Source of the DNA: Akkermansiaceae bacterium
Lineage (GTDB): Bacteria; Verrucomicrobiota; Verrucomicrobiia; Verrucomicrobiales; Akkermansiaceae
Length of the DNA: 64,000 nucleotides
Assembly: GCA_903919975.1 (NCBI GenBank)
Contig: CAIXKE010000066.1
Span: 81,479 to 145,478, forward strand
Reading direction: 5' to 3'
Shown: positions 8,222 through 17,263 of the stretch, one piece after another
Layout: the number at the start of each line of letters is the position of its first letter
Position numbering within the stretch: position 1 is the first letter of the stretch
The notes under the pieces: generated by a model
Told to the model about the DNA's origin: nothing
The model's database searches: none
The model's input: only the letters and a program-made list of their open reading frames with translations
Made by a program: the position numbers and the translations under genes

Positions 8222-11200
8222 ATGCCGGTTCGGATTCTAAAAACCCTGCGAGTGCCTTTGTCTGGCTTGGCGGCTGCCCTTGGCTTGGGCCTAGCCTCAC
8301 CGGTTCACGGGCAGGCGCCACCCTCGCCAGCTCCCGCGCAATTCGATCCGTCCGACGTCTATTTCCAAGGCTATCTGTCCACACGATCCGCCGAACAGTT
8401 GGAAGCGGCTGGAAACTTCATCGGAGCCCTGGAAAAACTCCGCAAAGCCGATCAATTGTTCGGGGCAGTACGCACTTATTATCCCGAGTGGAAACCGGAA
8501 ATGGTCAATGGCCGTTGCGAAAAAAACACCGAAGCCATCGGCAAGGTGCAAGCGAAAGCCGAAGAACAACTCAAGGCTAACCGCAACACCGTCGCCGAAC
8601 TCGAAGGCGGAGAAAAAAAATCAGGCACCCTGATCGACCCCGCCAAAGACTTCATCCCTCCCACTCGCGAAATTCTGAAAGTCGATCCTCTTGTTGCCCG
8701 CCGTCTCGCCGATGCCGAAGCCGAGGTTAAACGACTTCGTGATCTGGCCGCAAAAGCCAAACGCACCACCCCTCCTCAATCCACGCCACCGCCCCCTGCC
8801 AACGATCAGGAGCGCCTGCGCGATCAATCCCGCCTCAGCGATGTGACGCGCCAGCGCGACGCCCTGCAAACCGAACTCCGGAATGCCGAAAAGGACGCCC
8901 AAGCCCTCCGCGATCGACTCGCCCAAGCCCCGGCCCCAAGCGAAATCAAAACCCTCAACCAACGCATCGGGATCCTCCAGCAAGACCGCGAAAGCGCCAC
9001 CCGCCGCCTCGCCGATGCGGAAACCGAAATCAAAAAACTCCGCGATCTGGCCTCAAACCCCAAACCCGCCACCCTTGCCAACGATCAGGAACGCCGGCGC
9101 GATCAATCCCGCCTCAACGATGTGACGCGCCAGCGCGACGCCCTACAAGCCGAACTCCGGACTTCCGAAAACGACGCCAAAGCCCTCCGCGCCCGTCTCG
9201 CCGAGGCCCCAGCTCCAAACGAAATCAAAACCCTCAACCAACGCATCGGAATCCTTCAGCAAGACCGCGAGAACGCCGCTCGCCGCCTCGCCGATGCGGA
9301 AAATGAAGTCCAAAAACTCCGCGATCTAGCTGCAAACGCCAAAACCTTCACCCCAACTCCCGCAGCCCCAACCAATGATCAGGAAAATCTGCGCGACAAA
9401 TCCCGCCTCAACGATTTGGCGCGCCAGCGCGATGCCCTGCAAGCCGAACTCCGGAATGCCGAAAACGACGCCAAAGCCCTCCGCGCCCGTCTCGCCGAAG
9501 CCCCGGCCGCAAACGAAATTAAAACCCTCAACCAACGCATCGGAATCCTCCAACAAGACCGCGAAAGCGCCACCCGCCGCCTCGCCGATGCGGAAAATGA
9601 AATCAAAAAACTTCGCGATCTAGCAGCTAACGCCAAACCCGCCACCCCTCCCCCTACCCCAGCGGATGATCCGGAACGCTTGCGCGATAAATCCCGCCTC
9701 AACGATGTGACGCGCCAACGCGATTCCCTGAACGCCGATCTGAAGGCCGCCGAAAACAATCTGCAAATTCTCCGCTCCCGCCTCGCCGCCGCCCCGGTCG
9801 AGAGCGAAATGAAAAATCTCAACCAACGCATCCAAACGCTCGAACAAGAACGTGAGGCCATGTCTATGGCGCTCCGCCAAAGCCAAGGCGCCCACAGCGA
9901 GGCGATGACCAACATCGCCAGCCTCCAAACCGAACTGGCTGGCCTCCAAACCCAATTGAAAACCGAACGGCAAAAATACACCGACCTCAACCGCGACTCG
10001 AGCGCCGAGCGCAAGGTCGCCAATGACGTCGTTGCCGGACAAAGACGCCAACTCGATATCCTTGAAAAGCAACTCGAAACAAAAAATACCCAGCTCGCCG
10101 AAGCCAATAACCGCATCAGCAGTCTGATGAACGAGCTCCAGCAGAGCCACGACGCCTTCGCCCAAATCCGCGACGAACGAGACTCCTTGCTCCAAGAGCG
10201 CGACCAAATGGCAGCCCTCCTCAAGCTCAATGAAGGTGGCAGGATCCAGCAACTCATCGAGCAAAACATGGCACTCGCCAAAACCCTCCGCGAAGCCAAC
10301 GAAAAGTTCGAACGTGTCAGCCGTGACAACAGCGCCGACAAGGACGCCATCGCCGACGCCGCACGCGATCTCGCCATCGCCAAATCTCAAATCAACCGCC
10401 TCCACCAAGACAAACGCGCCCAAGACAAACGCCTCGCCGAATTGGAAAGCCGTCTCAAAACCGAGGAACAAGCACTCGCTAAAGGACAAGTCTCCGCCGA
10501 CCCCGCCGAAGTGGAAGTCCTGCGCGATATCATCAAACGCCAACTCCGCATCCAGGAACGCCGCCGCCAGGCACGAGACCTGTTAGTCGAAGCCGCCCGC
10601 GACCTCGGCTCACAAGACGAACGCCTCGCCAAAGCCATCGCCTTGTTCGACGCCCAGGAAATCGCCCTCACCCCGGAAGAACAAAAACTCATCGCCGACA
10701 AACAAGTGGACGGTGAATTCGTCTCCCCCTTTGCCAGAGATCGCGCCGTTGTCGGAGTGGCCACAGCCGAACTCAACCGCGACATCAATATCTTCGAACG
10801 CACCGCCGAAAAATCCTTCATGGCCGGCCGCCTCCTGCCAACTCGCGAACTCTATGAAATGATTCTCGAACAAAACCCCGGCCACACCCCGTCACTCTGC
10901 AAACTCGGGATCGTCCACCTCAAACTCAATGAACCGCAGGCCGCCTCCGATGCCTTCCGCCGCGCTCTCGAACTCGATTCCAACAACTCATACGCCTTCC
11001 GCATGTTCGGTTACTCCCTCATGAAACTCGGCGATATTCCCGCTGCCGAACAAGCCGCCCGTCGCTCGGTCGAACTCGCTCCAAACGACGCAAAAAACCA
11101 CGTGCTACTCGCCAACTTGTGTTACCGCCTCGGCCGCTCCGGCGAAGCGGAATCCCACTTCAAAGCAGCCATCACCGCAGATCCCCTGCCCAGCGAACCC

Positions 11201-11329
11201 TATTACAATCTCGCCCTGATCTACTCCCGCGATGGCCGCATCAAGGATGCGAAAAATTACTATCAACAAGCTCTTGAGCGTGGTGCCTTGCCGGACCCCG
11301 AGCTTGAGGACATCCTCGCCAAAAAGTGA
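8222..11329 (+). CDS. Exported coiled-coil protein with C-terminal TPR repeats
   Basis: The product (1035 aa) starts with a signal peptide ([20 protein letters not shown]) and is probably periplasmic. A conserved N-terminal region (about 40-160) has the look of a TPR-like fold. It is followed by about four copies of a 92-96 aa coiled-coil unit containing LNQRIGILQQDRE and RRLADAE.E..KLRDLA, then a diverged coiled coil to about residue 800. Residues about 860-1020 are canonical TPRs (ALELDSNNSYAFRMFGYSLMKLGDIPAAEQAARRSVELAPND). Periplasmic coiled-coil/TPR proteins often act as scaffolds in envelope biogenesis; the exact job here is unknown. The stop overlaps the start of the next gene (GTGA), so the two are probably translationally coupled. 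Confidence 0.8.
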   Translation: MPVRILKTLRVPLSGLAAALGLGLASPVHGQAPPSPAPAQFDPSDVYFQGYLSTRSAEQLEAAGNFIGALEKLRKADQLFGAVRTYYPEWKPEMVNGRCEKNTEAIGKVQAKAEEQLKANRNTVAELEGGEKKSGTLIDPAKDFIPPTREILKVDPLVARRLADAEAEVKRLRDLAAKAKRTTPPQSTPPPPANDQERLRDQSRLSDVTRQRDALQTELRNAEKDAQALRDRLAQAPAPSEIKTLNQRIGILQQDRESATRRLADAETEIKKLRDLASNPKPATLANDQERRRDQSRLNDVTRQRDALQAELRTSENDAKALRARLAEAPAPNEIKTLNQRIGILQQDRENAARRLADAENEVQKLRDLAANAKTFTPTPAAPTNDQENLRDKSRLNDLARQRDALQAELRNAENDAKALRARLAEAPAANEIKTLNQRIGILQQDRESATRRLADAENEIKKLRDLAANAKPATPPPTPADDPERLRDKSRLNDVTRQRDSLNADLKAAENNLQILRSRLAAAPVESEMKNLNQRIQTLEQEREAMSMALRQSQGAHSEAMTNIASLQTELAGLQTQLKTERQKYTDLNRDSSAERKVANDVVAGQRRQLDILEKQLETKNTQLAEANNRISSLMNELQQSHDAFAQIRDERDSLLQERDQMAALLKLNEGGRIQQLIEQNMALAKTLREANEKFERVSRDNSADKDAIADAARDLAIAKSQINRLHQDKRAQDKRLAELESRLKTEEQALAKGQVSADPAEVEVLRDIIKRQLRIQERRRQARDLLVEAARDLGSQDERLAKAIALFDAQEIALTPEEQKLIADKQVDGEFVSPFARDRAVVGVATAELNRDINIFERTAEKSFMAGRLLPTRELYEMILEQNPGHTPSLCKLGIVHLKLNEPQAASDAFRRALELDSNNSYAFRMFGYSLMKLGDIPAAEQAARRSVELAPNDAKNHVLLANLCYRLGRSGEAESHFKAAITADPLPSEPYYNLALIYSRDGRIKDAKNYYQQALERGALPDPELEDILAKK
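8800..9720 (+). repeat. In-frame tandem repeats, unit about 280-295 bp
   Basis: Successive units share nearly identical DNA such as AAAACCCTCAACCAACGCAT and CGCCTCGCCGATGCGGAAA. They are separated by short Pro/Thr-rich hinges of different length. The high DNA identity, which goes beyond protein conservation, suggests recent amplification or gene conversion and possible copy-number variation between strains. Confidence 0.75.
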
Positions 11330-11910
11330 AACTCCGACAATCCATCCTGTGCCTGATGGTATTGCTCTCGGTTTCCTGCGCTTCGGATTCCAACAAGCGT
11401 AAATCATCATCCACTCCGGCCATCAAGCCGCTCAGCCAGCGGATCGATGAGAAAAACGGATACCAGAAGGACGCCAATGGAAACTGGCAAGCTCAGGCCG
11501 AGAAACGCAGTTCTTTCGAAGCCAAAGGCCCGTCCGCTTATTTCAAAGGCGATTACGCCAAGAAAGACTACAAGACCACCAACTATTCCAAAAAATCCTG
11601 GTGGGGCAACAAGGACTATCAAACCAAAGAATACGCCGGCTCAACCGATGGCAGCCGCTTTCAGAAATCCTCGCCTCTCAATGGCAAGAGCGCCCGCAAC
11701 ACCGGCAAATCCGCCAACTTGACCAAGGCTTACAAAACTGGTGACTACGCCACCAAATCAGCCCGCGAGCAAGACACCAAAAATATCAAGAAATTCTCCG
11801 ATACCGAAACCGACATCCGCCGGAAAGTTTACCCCACCCCGGACATCATCGATTGGACGCAACAACGCTCCCTCAGCATTGATCAATCGAAGGGGATTCT
11901 GGGTCGCTGA
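11326..11910 (+). CDS. Putative outer-envelope lipoprotein, Lys/Tyr-rich
   Basis: The product (194 aa) starts at a GTG that overlaps the upstream stop by 4 bases. The N-terminus is a lipoprotein signal with the lipobox LSVSC, giving Cys18 as the lipidated residue. The mature part is rich in Lys, Tyr, Ser and Thr, with loose repeats such as YFKGDYAKKDYKTTNYSKKSWWGNKDY and later KAYKTGDYATKSA. There are no further membrane segments. It is probably co-expressed with the coiled-coil/TPR protein. I do not recognise a named family. Its last 38 bases overlap, tail to tail, with the 3' end of the minus-strand gene that follows. Confidence 0.75.
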   Translation: MKLRQSILCLMVLLSVSCASDSNKRKSSSTPAIKPLSQRIDEKNGYQKDANGNWQAQAEKRSSFEAKGPSAYFKGDYAKKDYKTTNYSKKSWWGNKDYQTKEYAGSTDGSRFQKSSPLNGKSARNTGKSANLTKAYKTGDYATKSAREQDTKNIKKFSDTETDIRRKVYPTPDIIDWTQQRSLSIDQSKGILGR

Positions 11911-12583
11911 CCGGATGAATATCCTCAGCCGCTTGCGCCAAAGAATCTAACAGTAGCTTCTTCAGCTTCTCCCACCGCCAAGGCCGCCCTTCGAGGAAAA
12001 ATGTCTGGGACACACCCAAGCGGATTCGGGCATATTGCTCCGCCGGAAATTCCTGCGATAACCCCAATCCCAGCGCTTGATCCGCCACAATCGGTGCCAC
12101 CCGGATATCGAGATCCTCCGCCACCATCCGCGCCCGCCATGCGGCGGCGATTTTTTCTGCCAGCACCGCACCTTCCGGAGTCCCCAAAGTCACCAACCCG
12201 TCGGTCTCCGCATCCGCGTGAATCATCACGTGCAACACCCTGGAATATCGCCGCAAATCCTCAGCAATCCGCTGCCGCAACAAGGCCCGAAAAGGCCGCT
12301 CATGACGATCCGCCACCTTGATGCGCGTCGCCTCGGGGAGCTTCATGGAAAACCGACTCCACCGCTCATCGCCGTCTTTTTCAAAATCGATCAACAAGCG
12401 CGTCACATCGCCGTGCACCAGCGGAGTCCGGAATCTCATCGCAAATGCCTGCGCCAGACTCAAGGAGCCCGGCTCCCACCCCTCCGCCGACGCCACGACC
12501 TCCTCGGATCCGCGGAAAATCTCGCGATACGCCTCCGGAACCGCGCAAGTCGCGTTCTCACAACTAAAAAGAAATGCTGTCAT
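11873..12583 (-). CDS. N-formylglutamate amidohydrolase-like protein
   Basis: The product (236 aa) starts at the ATG at 12583 (MTAFLFSCENATCAVP); the longer ORF start adds residues that do not fit the family. The N-terminal 'FSCENA..VP' matches the place where this hydrolase superfamily has its 'sC/pHag..vP' strand. VHGDVTRLLIDFEKDG matches the conserved 'sRlviDlNR' block, and HVMIHAD carries a possible metal-binding His. Known members cleave N-formylglutamate or related amides with a metal ion. The match is to fold-level motifs only, so the substrate is open. It is a single gene, convergent with the lipoprotein gene. Confidence 0.6.
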   Translation of the reverse strand: MTAFLFSCENATCAVPEAYREIFRGSEEVVASAEGWEPGSLSLAQAFAMRFRTPLVHGDVTRLLIDFEKDGDERWSRFSMKLPEATRIKVADRHERPFRALLRQRIAEDLRRYSRVLHVMIHADAETDGLVTLGTPEGAVLAEKIAAAWRARMVAEDLDIRVAPIVADQALGLGLSQEFPAEQYARIRLGVSQTFFLEGRPWRWEKLKKLLLDSLAQAAEDIHPVSDPESPSIDQC

Positions 12584-12708
12584 GCTTTTGAAATTCGACT
12601 GATATAAACGACCGTGTCGGAATTTCCACAACAACGCAACCCCCACATCACCCAGCCATTCGCACGCTTTCCGCGTGCATTGGTCTCACCTTACGCTAGC
12701 CTCCGCGC

Positions 12709-13761
12709 ATGGAAAACTACCAGACCCCGCCGCCAATTCCATCCTATGCCCATCCACGCCGCCGCATCTGGCCTTGGATTCTCGGCCTCGTCTTCCTTGG
12801 CGGCATCGGACTTTTCGCCTTGGTCATCATCGGGGTTCTCTCCTCCATTCCCGCCGCATTGCAGGAAGGTGCCACCTTCAACACCAAAACCAACCACTTC
12901 GCCACTACGGTGGTCCGCAGCGGCGGCGCGGATCGAATCGCCCATATCGATCTCGATGGCATCATCACCGCCTCCGCCTCACGCGGCAATTCATCCATGG
13001 TCGATGACTTCCGTGAAGTCGTCGAAGCCGCAGTTGCAGACGCTTCCGTGAAAGCGATCGTCATCCGCATCAACTCACCCGGCGGCGAAGTCACCGCCTC
13101 GGACCGTCTCCACAACATCATCCAACAAGCGGATCGATCAAAGCCGGTCATCTCCTACCTCGATACCATCGCCGCCTCTGGCGGGTATTACGCCGCCTGC
13201 GGCAGTCGCCACATCGTTTCCCATCCCAGCACCTTCACCGGTTCAATCGGCGTGATCATGCAAACCATGAAATATAGCGAGCTGTTTGAAAAAGTAGGCG
13301 TCTCGATGGAAGTTTACAAAAGCGGCGCACTCAAAGACTTGCTCTCCGGAACCCGCGCCACCAGCCCTGAAGAAGCCACTCTAGTCAACGGCCTCGTCCA
13401 GGAAACCTACTCCCGCTTCTTGCAAGTCGTCTCCGAAAGTCGCGCCAAATCCGTCGAAGAACTCCGCGCATCACCCCTAACCGACGGCCGCATCTTCTCC
13501 GGCATCCAAGCCCTCGCCGCTGGAATGGTCGATCAAAACGGCTTCATCGATGACGCATACGCCCACGCCATGAAAGCCGCAGGAGTGGAGGATGCCACCA
13601 TCATCCGCTACACCCCGAAATTCGGGATTTTCGACGCCATCAGCCAATTCAGTTCCGCGCCAAACTCGGCCACCAAGCGCGTCGAGATCGATGTTTCCGA
13701 TCGCCTGCTCCCCCACCTCCAATGCGGCGTTCCGCTCTACCTGCATCTCGACGGCTATTGA
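12709..13761 (+). CDS. sppA: Signal peptide peptidase SppA (S49 serine protease)
   Basis: The product (350 aa) is a membrane-anchored protease that degrades cleaved signal peptides. A Pro-rich N-terminal tail is followed by one membrane segment (PWILGLVFLGGIGLFALVIIGVL, about 22-45). The catalytic Ser lies in FTGSIGVIMQ (about residue 179) and the general-base Lys in YKSGALKDLLSGTR, the Ser/Lys dyad of the short SppA form. RINSPGGEVTASDRL and TIAASGGYYAACG are also typical S49 motifs. The gene is monocistronic between two oppositely oriented genes. Confidence 0.9.
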   Translation: MENYQTPPPIPSYAHPRRRIWPWILGLVFLGGIGLFALVIIGVLSSIPAALQEGATFNTKTNHFATTVVRSGGADRIAHIDLDGIITASASRGNSSMVDDFREVVEAAVADASVKAIVIRINSPGGEVTASDRLHNIIQQADRSKPVISYLDTIAASGGYYAACGSRHIVSHPSTFTGSIGVIMQTMKYSELFEKVGVSMEVYKSGALKDLLSGTRATSPEEATLVNGLVQETYSRFLQVVSESRAKSVEELRASPLTDGRIFSGIQALAAGMVDQNGFIDDAYAHAMKAAGVEDATIIRYTPKFGIFDAISQFSSAPNSATKRVEIDVSDRLLPHLQCGVPLYLHLDGY

Positions 13762-13860
13762 TTTGCCAATAGATTTCAGGAAACTTGCCATCCAATCGCA
13801 TGCGGGCCACACCTGAAGGTTCACGCTTTTTACCTACCACGCCCTAGCGGATACGAAGCA

Positions 13861-14250
13861 TTACTTCTTCTTCCGCGGAACCTCCATGAGTAACTTCGAT
13901 GCCGCGAGGTCGGATGGCGCCACGACTTTTTCATCCATTTCCAGTCGGTCCATGCGACCGTAATGTTGTTCGATGATCTTCCTCACCTCCGGCCGCTGCA
14001 GGTCGTAATCACGGAACTTGCGCGGTGGACAAAGCTCGATCCCCGCCTGCTGATAGAATTTCCAGACAAGTTCGGAACAATAGAGTTTTTTGTCGTCCCA
14101 GCCGAAGCGCACATCATAATCACGCCCAATCTGCGCGGTCGCCCACTCGCGGGCTTTCCGATACGCATCGGGAGTAATGTCAGCCTTCAGCCGGAGTGCC
14201 GTGAAGGCTTCCTTGCGGCCTCGTGCCATTAATACCTCAAGCCTCAGCAT
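13861..14250 (-). pseudogene. C-terminal fragment of a C92/YiiX-type papain-like cysteine peptidase
   Basis: The 129-aa frame contains IGRDYDVRFGWDDKKLYCSELVWKFYQ, the conserved Cys block of YiiX/YebB-like permuted NlpC/P60 enzymes, and a following KRK-rich tail. Family members normally have another 60-90 residues in front, with a GD.IF strand and a catalytic His. Upstream of the ATG at 14250 the same frame hits TGA TAA within 24 bases, and I see no homologous sequence in other frames. The protein would therefore lack the His-bearing half. It is either a decayed gene or an atypical short protein. Confidence 0.55.
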
Positions 14251-14349
14251 CCTCGCTTCAGAAGAAATTTCTTATCAAGCGCTCCATTGATATTGGAGTG
14301 AATATATTGTCGAATTCTATTCCTTCTGTAAATTTAAATCATCAATGCC

Positions 14350-17211
14350 ATGAATGGTTTCATCAAATCTCTCCTCTCACTGCTGATCTTCACCGGATTC
14401 AGCACCGGTTTGTCACAAGCCCAAACCACTGGCAGCGTCAGTCTCACGGCCACACTCAGCGACACCGGCAGCGGACCCGATCACTGGACCGTCGTTTGGG
14501 TGACCAACGCAACAACCGGTGCCTACGTGCGCACCCTCCGTAAGCAGTCGAACGAATCCCGTGGCAGTCATTGGAACCAACATTGCGGCTCTTGGTATAC
14601 CGCCGCGAGCTTGGCAACCAGCGCGACAAATTTCAGCCCGGCCCTCGATGGATTCACTGGCGCGACGGCCACCACCTACAGCACTCCCAACAGCCCATTC
14701 ACCCAGACATGGAATTGCAAGGACGCCGCCGGAACGACGGTCCCCGATGGAACCTACCGTTTGTGGATCCAATATGCCGAGGATGCCAGTGGCCAAGGTC
14801 CGGTGACGACCGGAGGCTTATTGTGGACCAAAGGCCCAGCCGCCAGCACGGTCAATCCTACCAACCAAGGGACCAACTTCACCAATATGTCGATTGTCTG
14901 GACTCCGTCCGGTGTCTCCACCGCTCCGGAAATCGCCGTGGAACAACCCGTCGGAACCAATATCGCCGATGCCGGATCGAAGGCTTTCGGCTCGGTCGTC
15001 GTCGGCTCAAATTCGCCGCTGACCTTCACCATCCGCAACACGGGAAATGCGAACCTGACCGGACTGGCCATCACCAAAGACGGCACCCATGCCGCTGATT
15101 TCACCGTCTCCAGCAACCCGGTCGCCCCGGTGGCCGGACCAAGCGGCACCACGACCTTCATCGTGACCTTCGCGCCCTCCGCTATCGGCACGCGAAGCGC
15201 CGCCATCCACATCGCCAACAACGACAGCGACGAAGCTCCTTTCGACATCAATCTAACCGGATCGGGAACAGCCGGCATAGAGCCCCCCTCAATCATCACC
15301 CATCCGGCGTCCCCCGGCATTGTCAGTGGCCAAACCGCAATCTTGAGCGCCGTGGCAACGGGAAGCTCTCCGCTCTATCAGTGGTATCGCGGAATATCCG
15401 GCGATACGGCTTCTCCGATTTCCGGCGCCAACGGGTCATCCTTCACCACGCCGGCCTTGACGGCCGCCGCCACTTACTGGGTGCGCGCTTCCAATGTTGC
15501 GGGTGTCGCGGATTCCAATACCGCTTCGGTCAGCATTTCCAGTTATCTGCTCACAACTAGCGCCGTCCATGGGACGCTCACTGGTGCCGGTGTCTATGGC
15601 GTGACAACGCAGGCAACCTTGAGCGCGACCCCCGATACGGGATATGTCTTCAGCGGTTGGACCGGCGATGCTTCCGGCACCACGAATCCACTGACCGTGC
15701 TGATGGATTCCAATAAGAACATCGGAGCCACCTTCTCCCTGGATTCGGCCAATCCCACCGATCCGTTCGTGATTTGTTTTGTGGGTGCCTTGTTCGAGCC
15801 CCGGGTTGGCAACCAGATCACGCTGGACCTAAAACGGCTCACGGGAGCGGGCGAGACCGTTAAACTAACCAGCAAACTCCCAGCCGGCCTTTCCTATAAA
15901 TCGACCACAGGTTTGATATCCGGAGCCATCACCGCCAAACCCGGAACCTATCGGGTGGTCGTCCGAATCCTCCAAGGCAACACGGTGGTGAGAACGATCG
16001 ACCTGCCGATTATGGTGCTTTCCTTCCCAGACTCTCTTGCGGGTAACTACGAAGGCATCATCGAGAATACGACTGGCGTGCCCACAGGGGTATTCCGGAT
16101 CTCGATCACATCCACCAACCGCTGGACAGCCACGTTGGAATCCGTGAACACCAAAAAACGCACGGCCAAGGGTGTGTGCAGCCTCGCACCCGGACTTCCG
16201 GTGGCGCAGGTTTCCGCCGTCTTCCCTCGTTCGTCCGGCGCACCCGCTGTAACCGTCGCGCTTGCGATCAATGGAGAAGCCCCTAACTTTATCGGCACCT
16301 CCGCGATCGGCACACTGCGTGGATTCCGCCTCTCCTCCACGTCTGATTTTCTCCCATCCACCGTGGCTTCCAATCTGGTGTTTGATGCCGGAATTCAGGA
16401 CGGCATCTCTGTCCCCGCCGGATTCGGTTGGATGAAAGGAAATGTGAACCGCTCCGGATCAGGATCGTTCAGCGGCATGCTGGGCGACGGGTATCCCATT
16501 AGAATTTCCCTCCACCTCTCCTCCACAGGCCAAGCCATCCTTTGGGCCCAACCCTACTCGAACAAACAGTCTTTCATCGGAGGAATCGTCTCACTCGGCA
16601 ATCTGGGCCAAGCTCGGAGCACCCATGAAAAAATCACCGAAACCCTATGGTGGTCGAAAGCCGCCGATGCCAAGACCCAAAGCTATCCGAATGGCTTCCC
16701 CGCCATGCCGATTAGCCTGGGGACCAGCAAATGGATCGTGCCATCCACTGCCGTGGAGCTGGGCGCTTCCCTCGGCTGGCGCGACAATCGCACCGCTTCG
16801 GTTACCATCGAGGGCGCGGGTTTTGAAAACCAGAACCCCCAATCCCCCTTCGTGCTTCCACAGGAGTTCAAGATGGACGATACATTCAACCTCCAAACTT
16901 CCCTTTCAAGCTCCGGAGATGGTGGCGATGATGACAGCGATGATGACGACAATGACGGCCGCTATAATAACAAGAGTTCACTATTTCAAGTATGGAGCGG
17001 CAAGGTCTCCAGAACCGACGGTTCCTTCACCGGCACCATCAAAATCCCCGCCGGGGCGGCGGATGGAATCGCCGGAGGTAATGCCGCAGTCAGCGGCGTT
17101 TTGGCTCAAGACGAGTCATGGGGAGTAGTGACCGGTTGCGGTCTTGTCAAGGTGCCCATTGTCGGCGGAAAAAATCTATTCAGAACTGCTGCAATCATTC
17201 TCGAACAGTGA
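14350..17211 (+). CDS. Secreted multidomain protein: DUF2271-like domain, HYDIN-like, Ig-like and InlB-type repeats
   Basis: The product (953 aa) has a signal peptide (SLLSLLIFTGFSTGLSQA). Residues about 27-190 look like DUF2271 (WTVVWVTNATTGAYVRTLR .. W .. VPDGTYRLWIQYAED). Inside it DGFTGATAT (residues 100-108) fits the D-x2-[ST]-[GS]-A-[TS]-x-[ST] pattern to which ApbE attaches FMN; Thr106 would be the acceptor. Next come a choice-of-anchor-D/HYDIN-like domain (about 195-300), an Ig-like domain (about 313-398) and an InlB/Flg_new-type repeat (GYVFSGWTGDASGTTNPLTV). A long C-terminal part with an Asp-rich loop (GDDDSDDDDNDG) follows. apbE lies 52 bp downstream, which supports a flavoprotein role. 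The redox partner is unknown. Confidence 0.75.
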   Translation: MNGFIKSLLSLLIFTGFSTGLSQAQTTGSVSLTATLSDTGSGPDHWTVVWVTNATTGAYVRTLRKQSNESRGSHWNQHCGSWYTAASLATSATNFSPALDGFTGATATTYSTPNSPFTQTWNCKDAAGTTVPDGTYRLWIQYAEDASGQGPVTTGGLLWTKGPAASTVNPTNQGTNFTNMSIVWTPSGVSTAPEIAVEQPVGTNIADAGSKAFGSVVVGSNSPLTFTIRNTGNANLTGLAITKDGTHAADFTVSSNPVAPVAGPSGTTTFIVTFAPSAIGTRSAAIHIANNDSDEAPFDINLTGSGTAGIEPPSIITHPASPGIVSGQTAILSAVATGSSPLYQWYRGISGDTASPISGANGSSFTTPALTAAATYWVRASNVAGVADSNTASVSISSYLLTTSAVHGTLTGAGVYGVTTQATLSATPDTGYVFSGWTGDASGTTNPLTVLMDSNKNIGATFSLDSANPTDPFVICFVGALFEPRVGNQITLDLKRLTGAGETVKLTSKLPAGLSYKSTTGLISGAITAKPGTYRVVVRILQGNTVVRTIDLPIMVLSFPDSLAGNYEGIIENTTGVPTGVFRISITSTNRWTATLESVNTKKRTAKGVCSLAPGLPVAQVSAVFPRSSGAPAVTVALAINGEAPNFIGTSAIGTLRGFRLSSTSDFLPSTVASNLVFDAGIQDGISVPAGFGWMKGNVNRSGSGSFSGMLGDGYPIRISLHLSSTGQAILWAQPYSNKQSFIGGIVSLGNLGQARSTHEKITETLWWSKAADAKTQSYPNGFPAMPISLGTSKWIVPSTAVELGASLGWRDNRTASVTIEGAGFENQNPQSPFVLPQEFKMDDTFNLQTSLSSSGDGGDDDSDDDDNDGRYNNKSSLFQVWSGKVSRTDGSFTGTIKIPAGAADGIAGGNAAVSGVLAQDESWGVVTGCGLVKVPIVGGKNLFRTAAIILEQ
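14647..14673 (+). other. Candidate ApbE flavinylation motif (DGFTGATAT)
   Basis: The codons encode Asp-Gly-Phe-Thr-Gly-Ala-Thr-Ala-Thr, which agrees with the FMN-attachment motif of NqrC/RnfG-type proteins. The downstream neighbour is an ApbE transferase. Covalent FMN at Thr106 is an inference from motif and context. Confidence 0.55.
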
Positions 17212-17263
17212 TCTTTCCCGCAAGAGGGATTACCATACCATTGCCAAAATTCGACCCATCCCC

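Noticed and set aside
8029-8580. 183-aa ORF upstream of the 8222 gene
   Set aside because: It runs into the 8222 gene in a different frame and shows no domain or signal.
9379-10543. Minus-strand ORFs of 334 and 307 aa
   Set aside because: Antisense shadows of the repetitive coiled-coil region of the 8222 gene, with biased composition and no domains.
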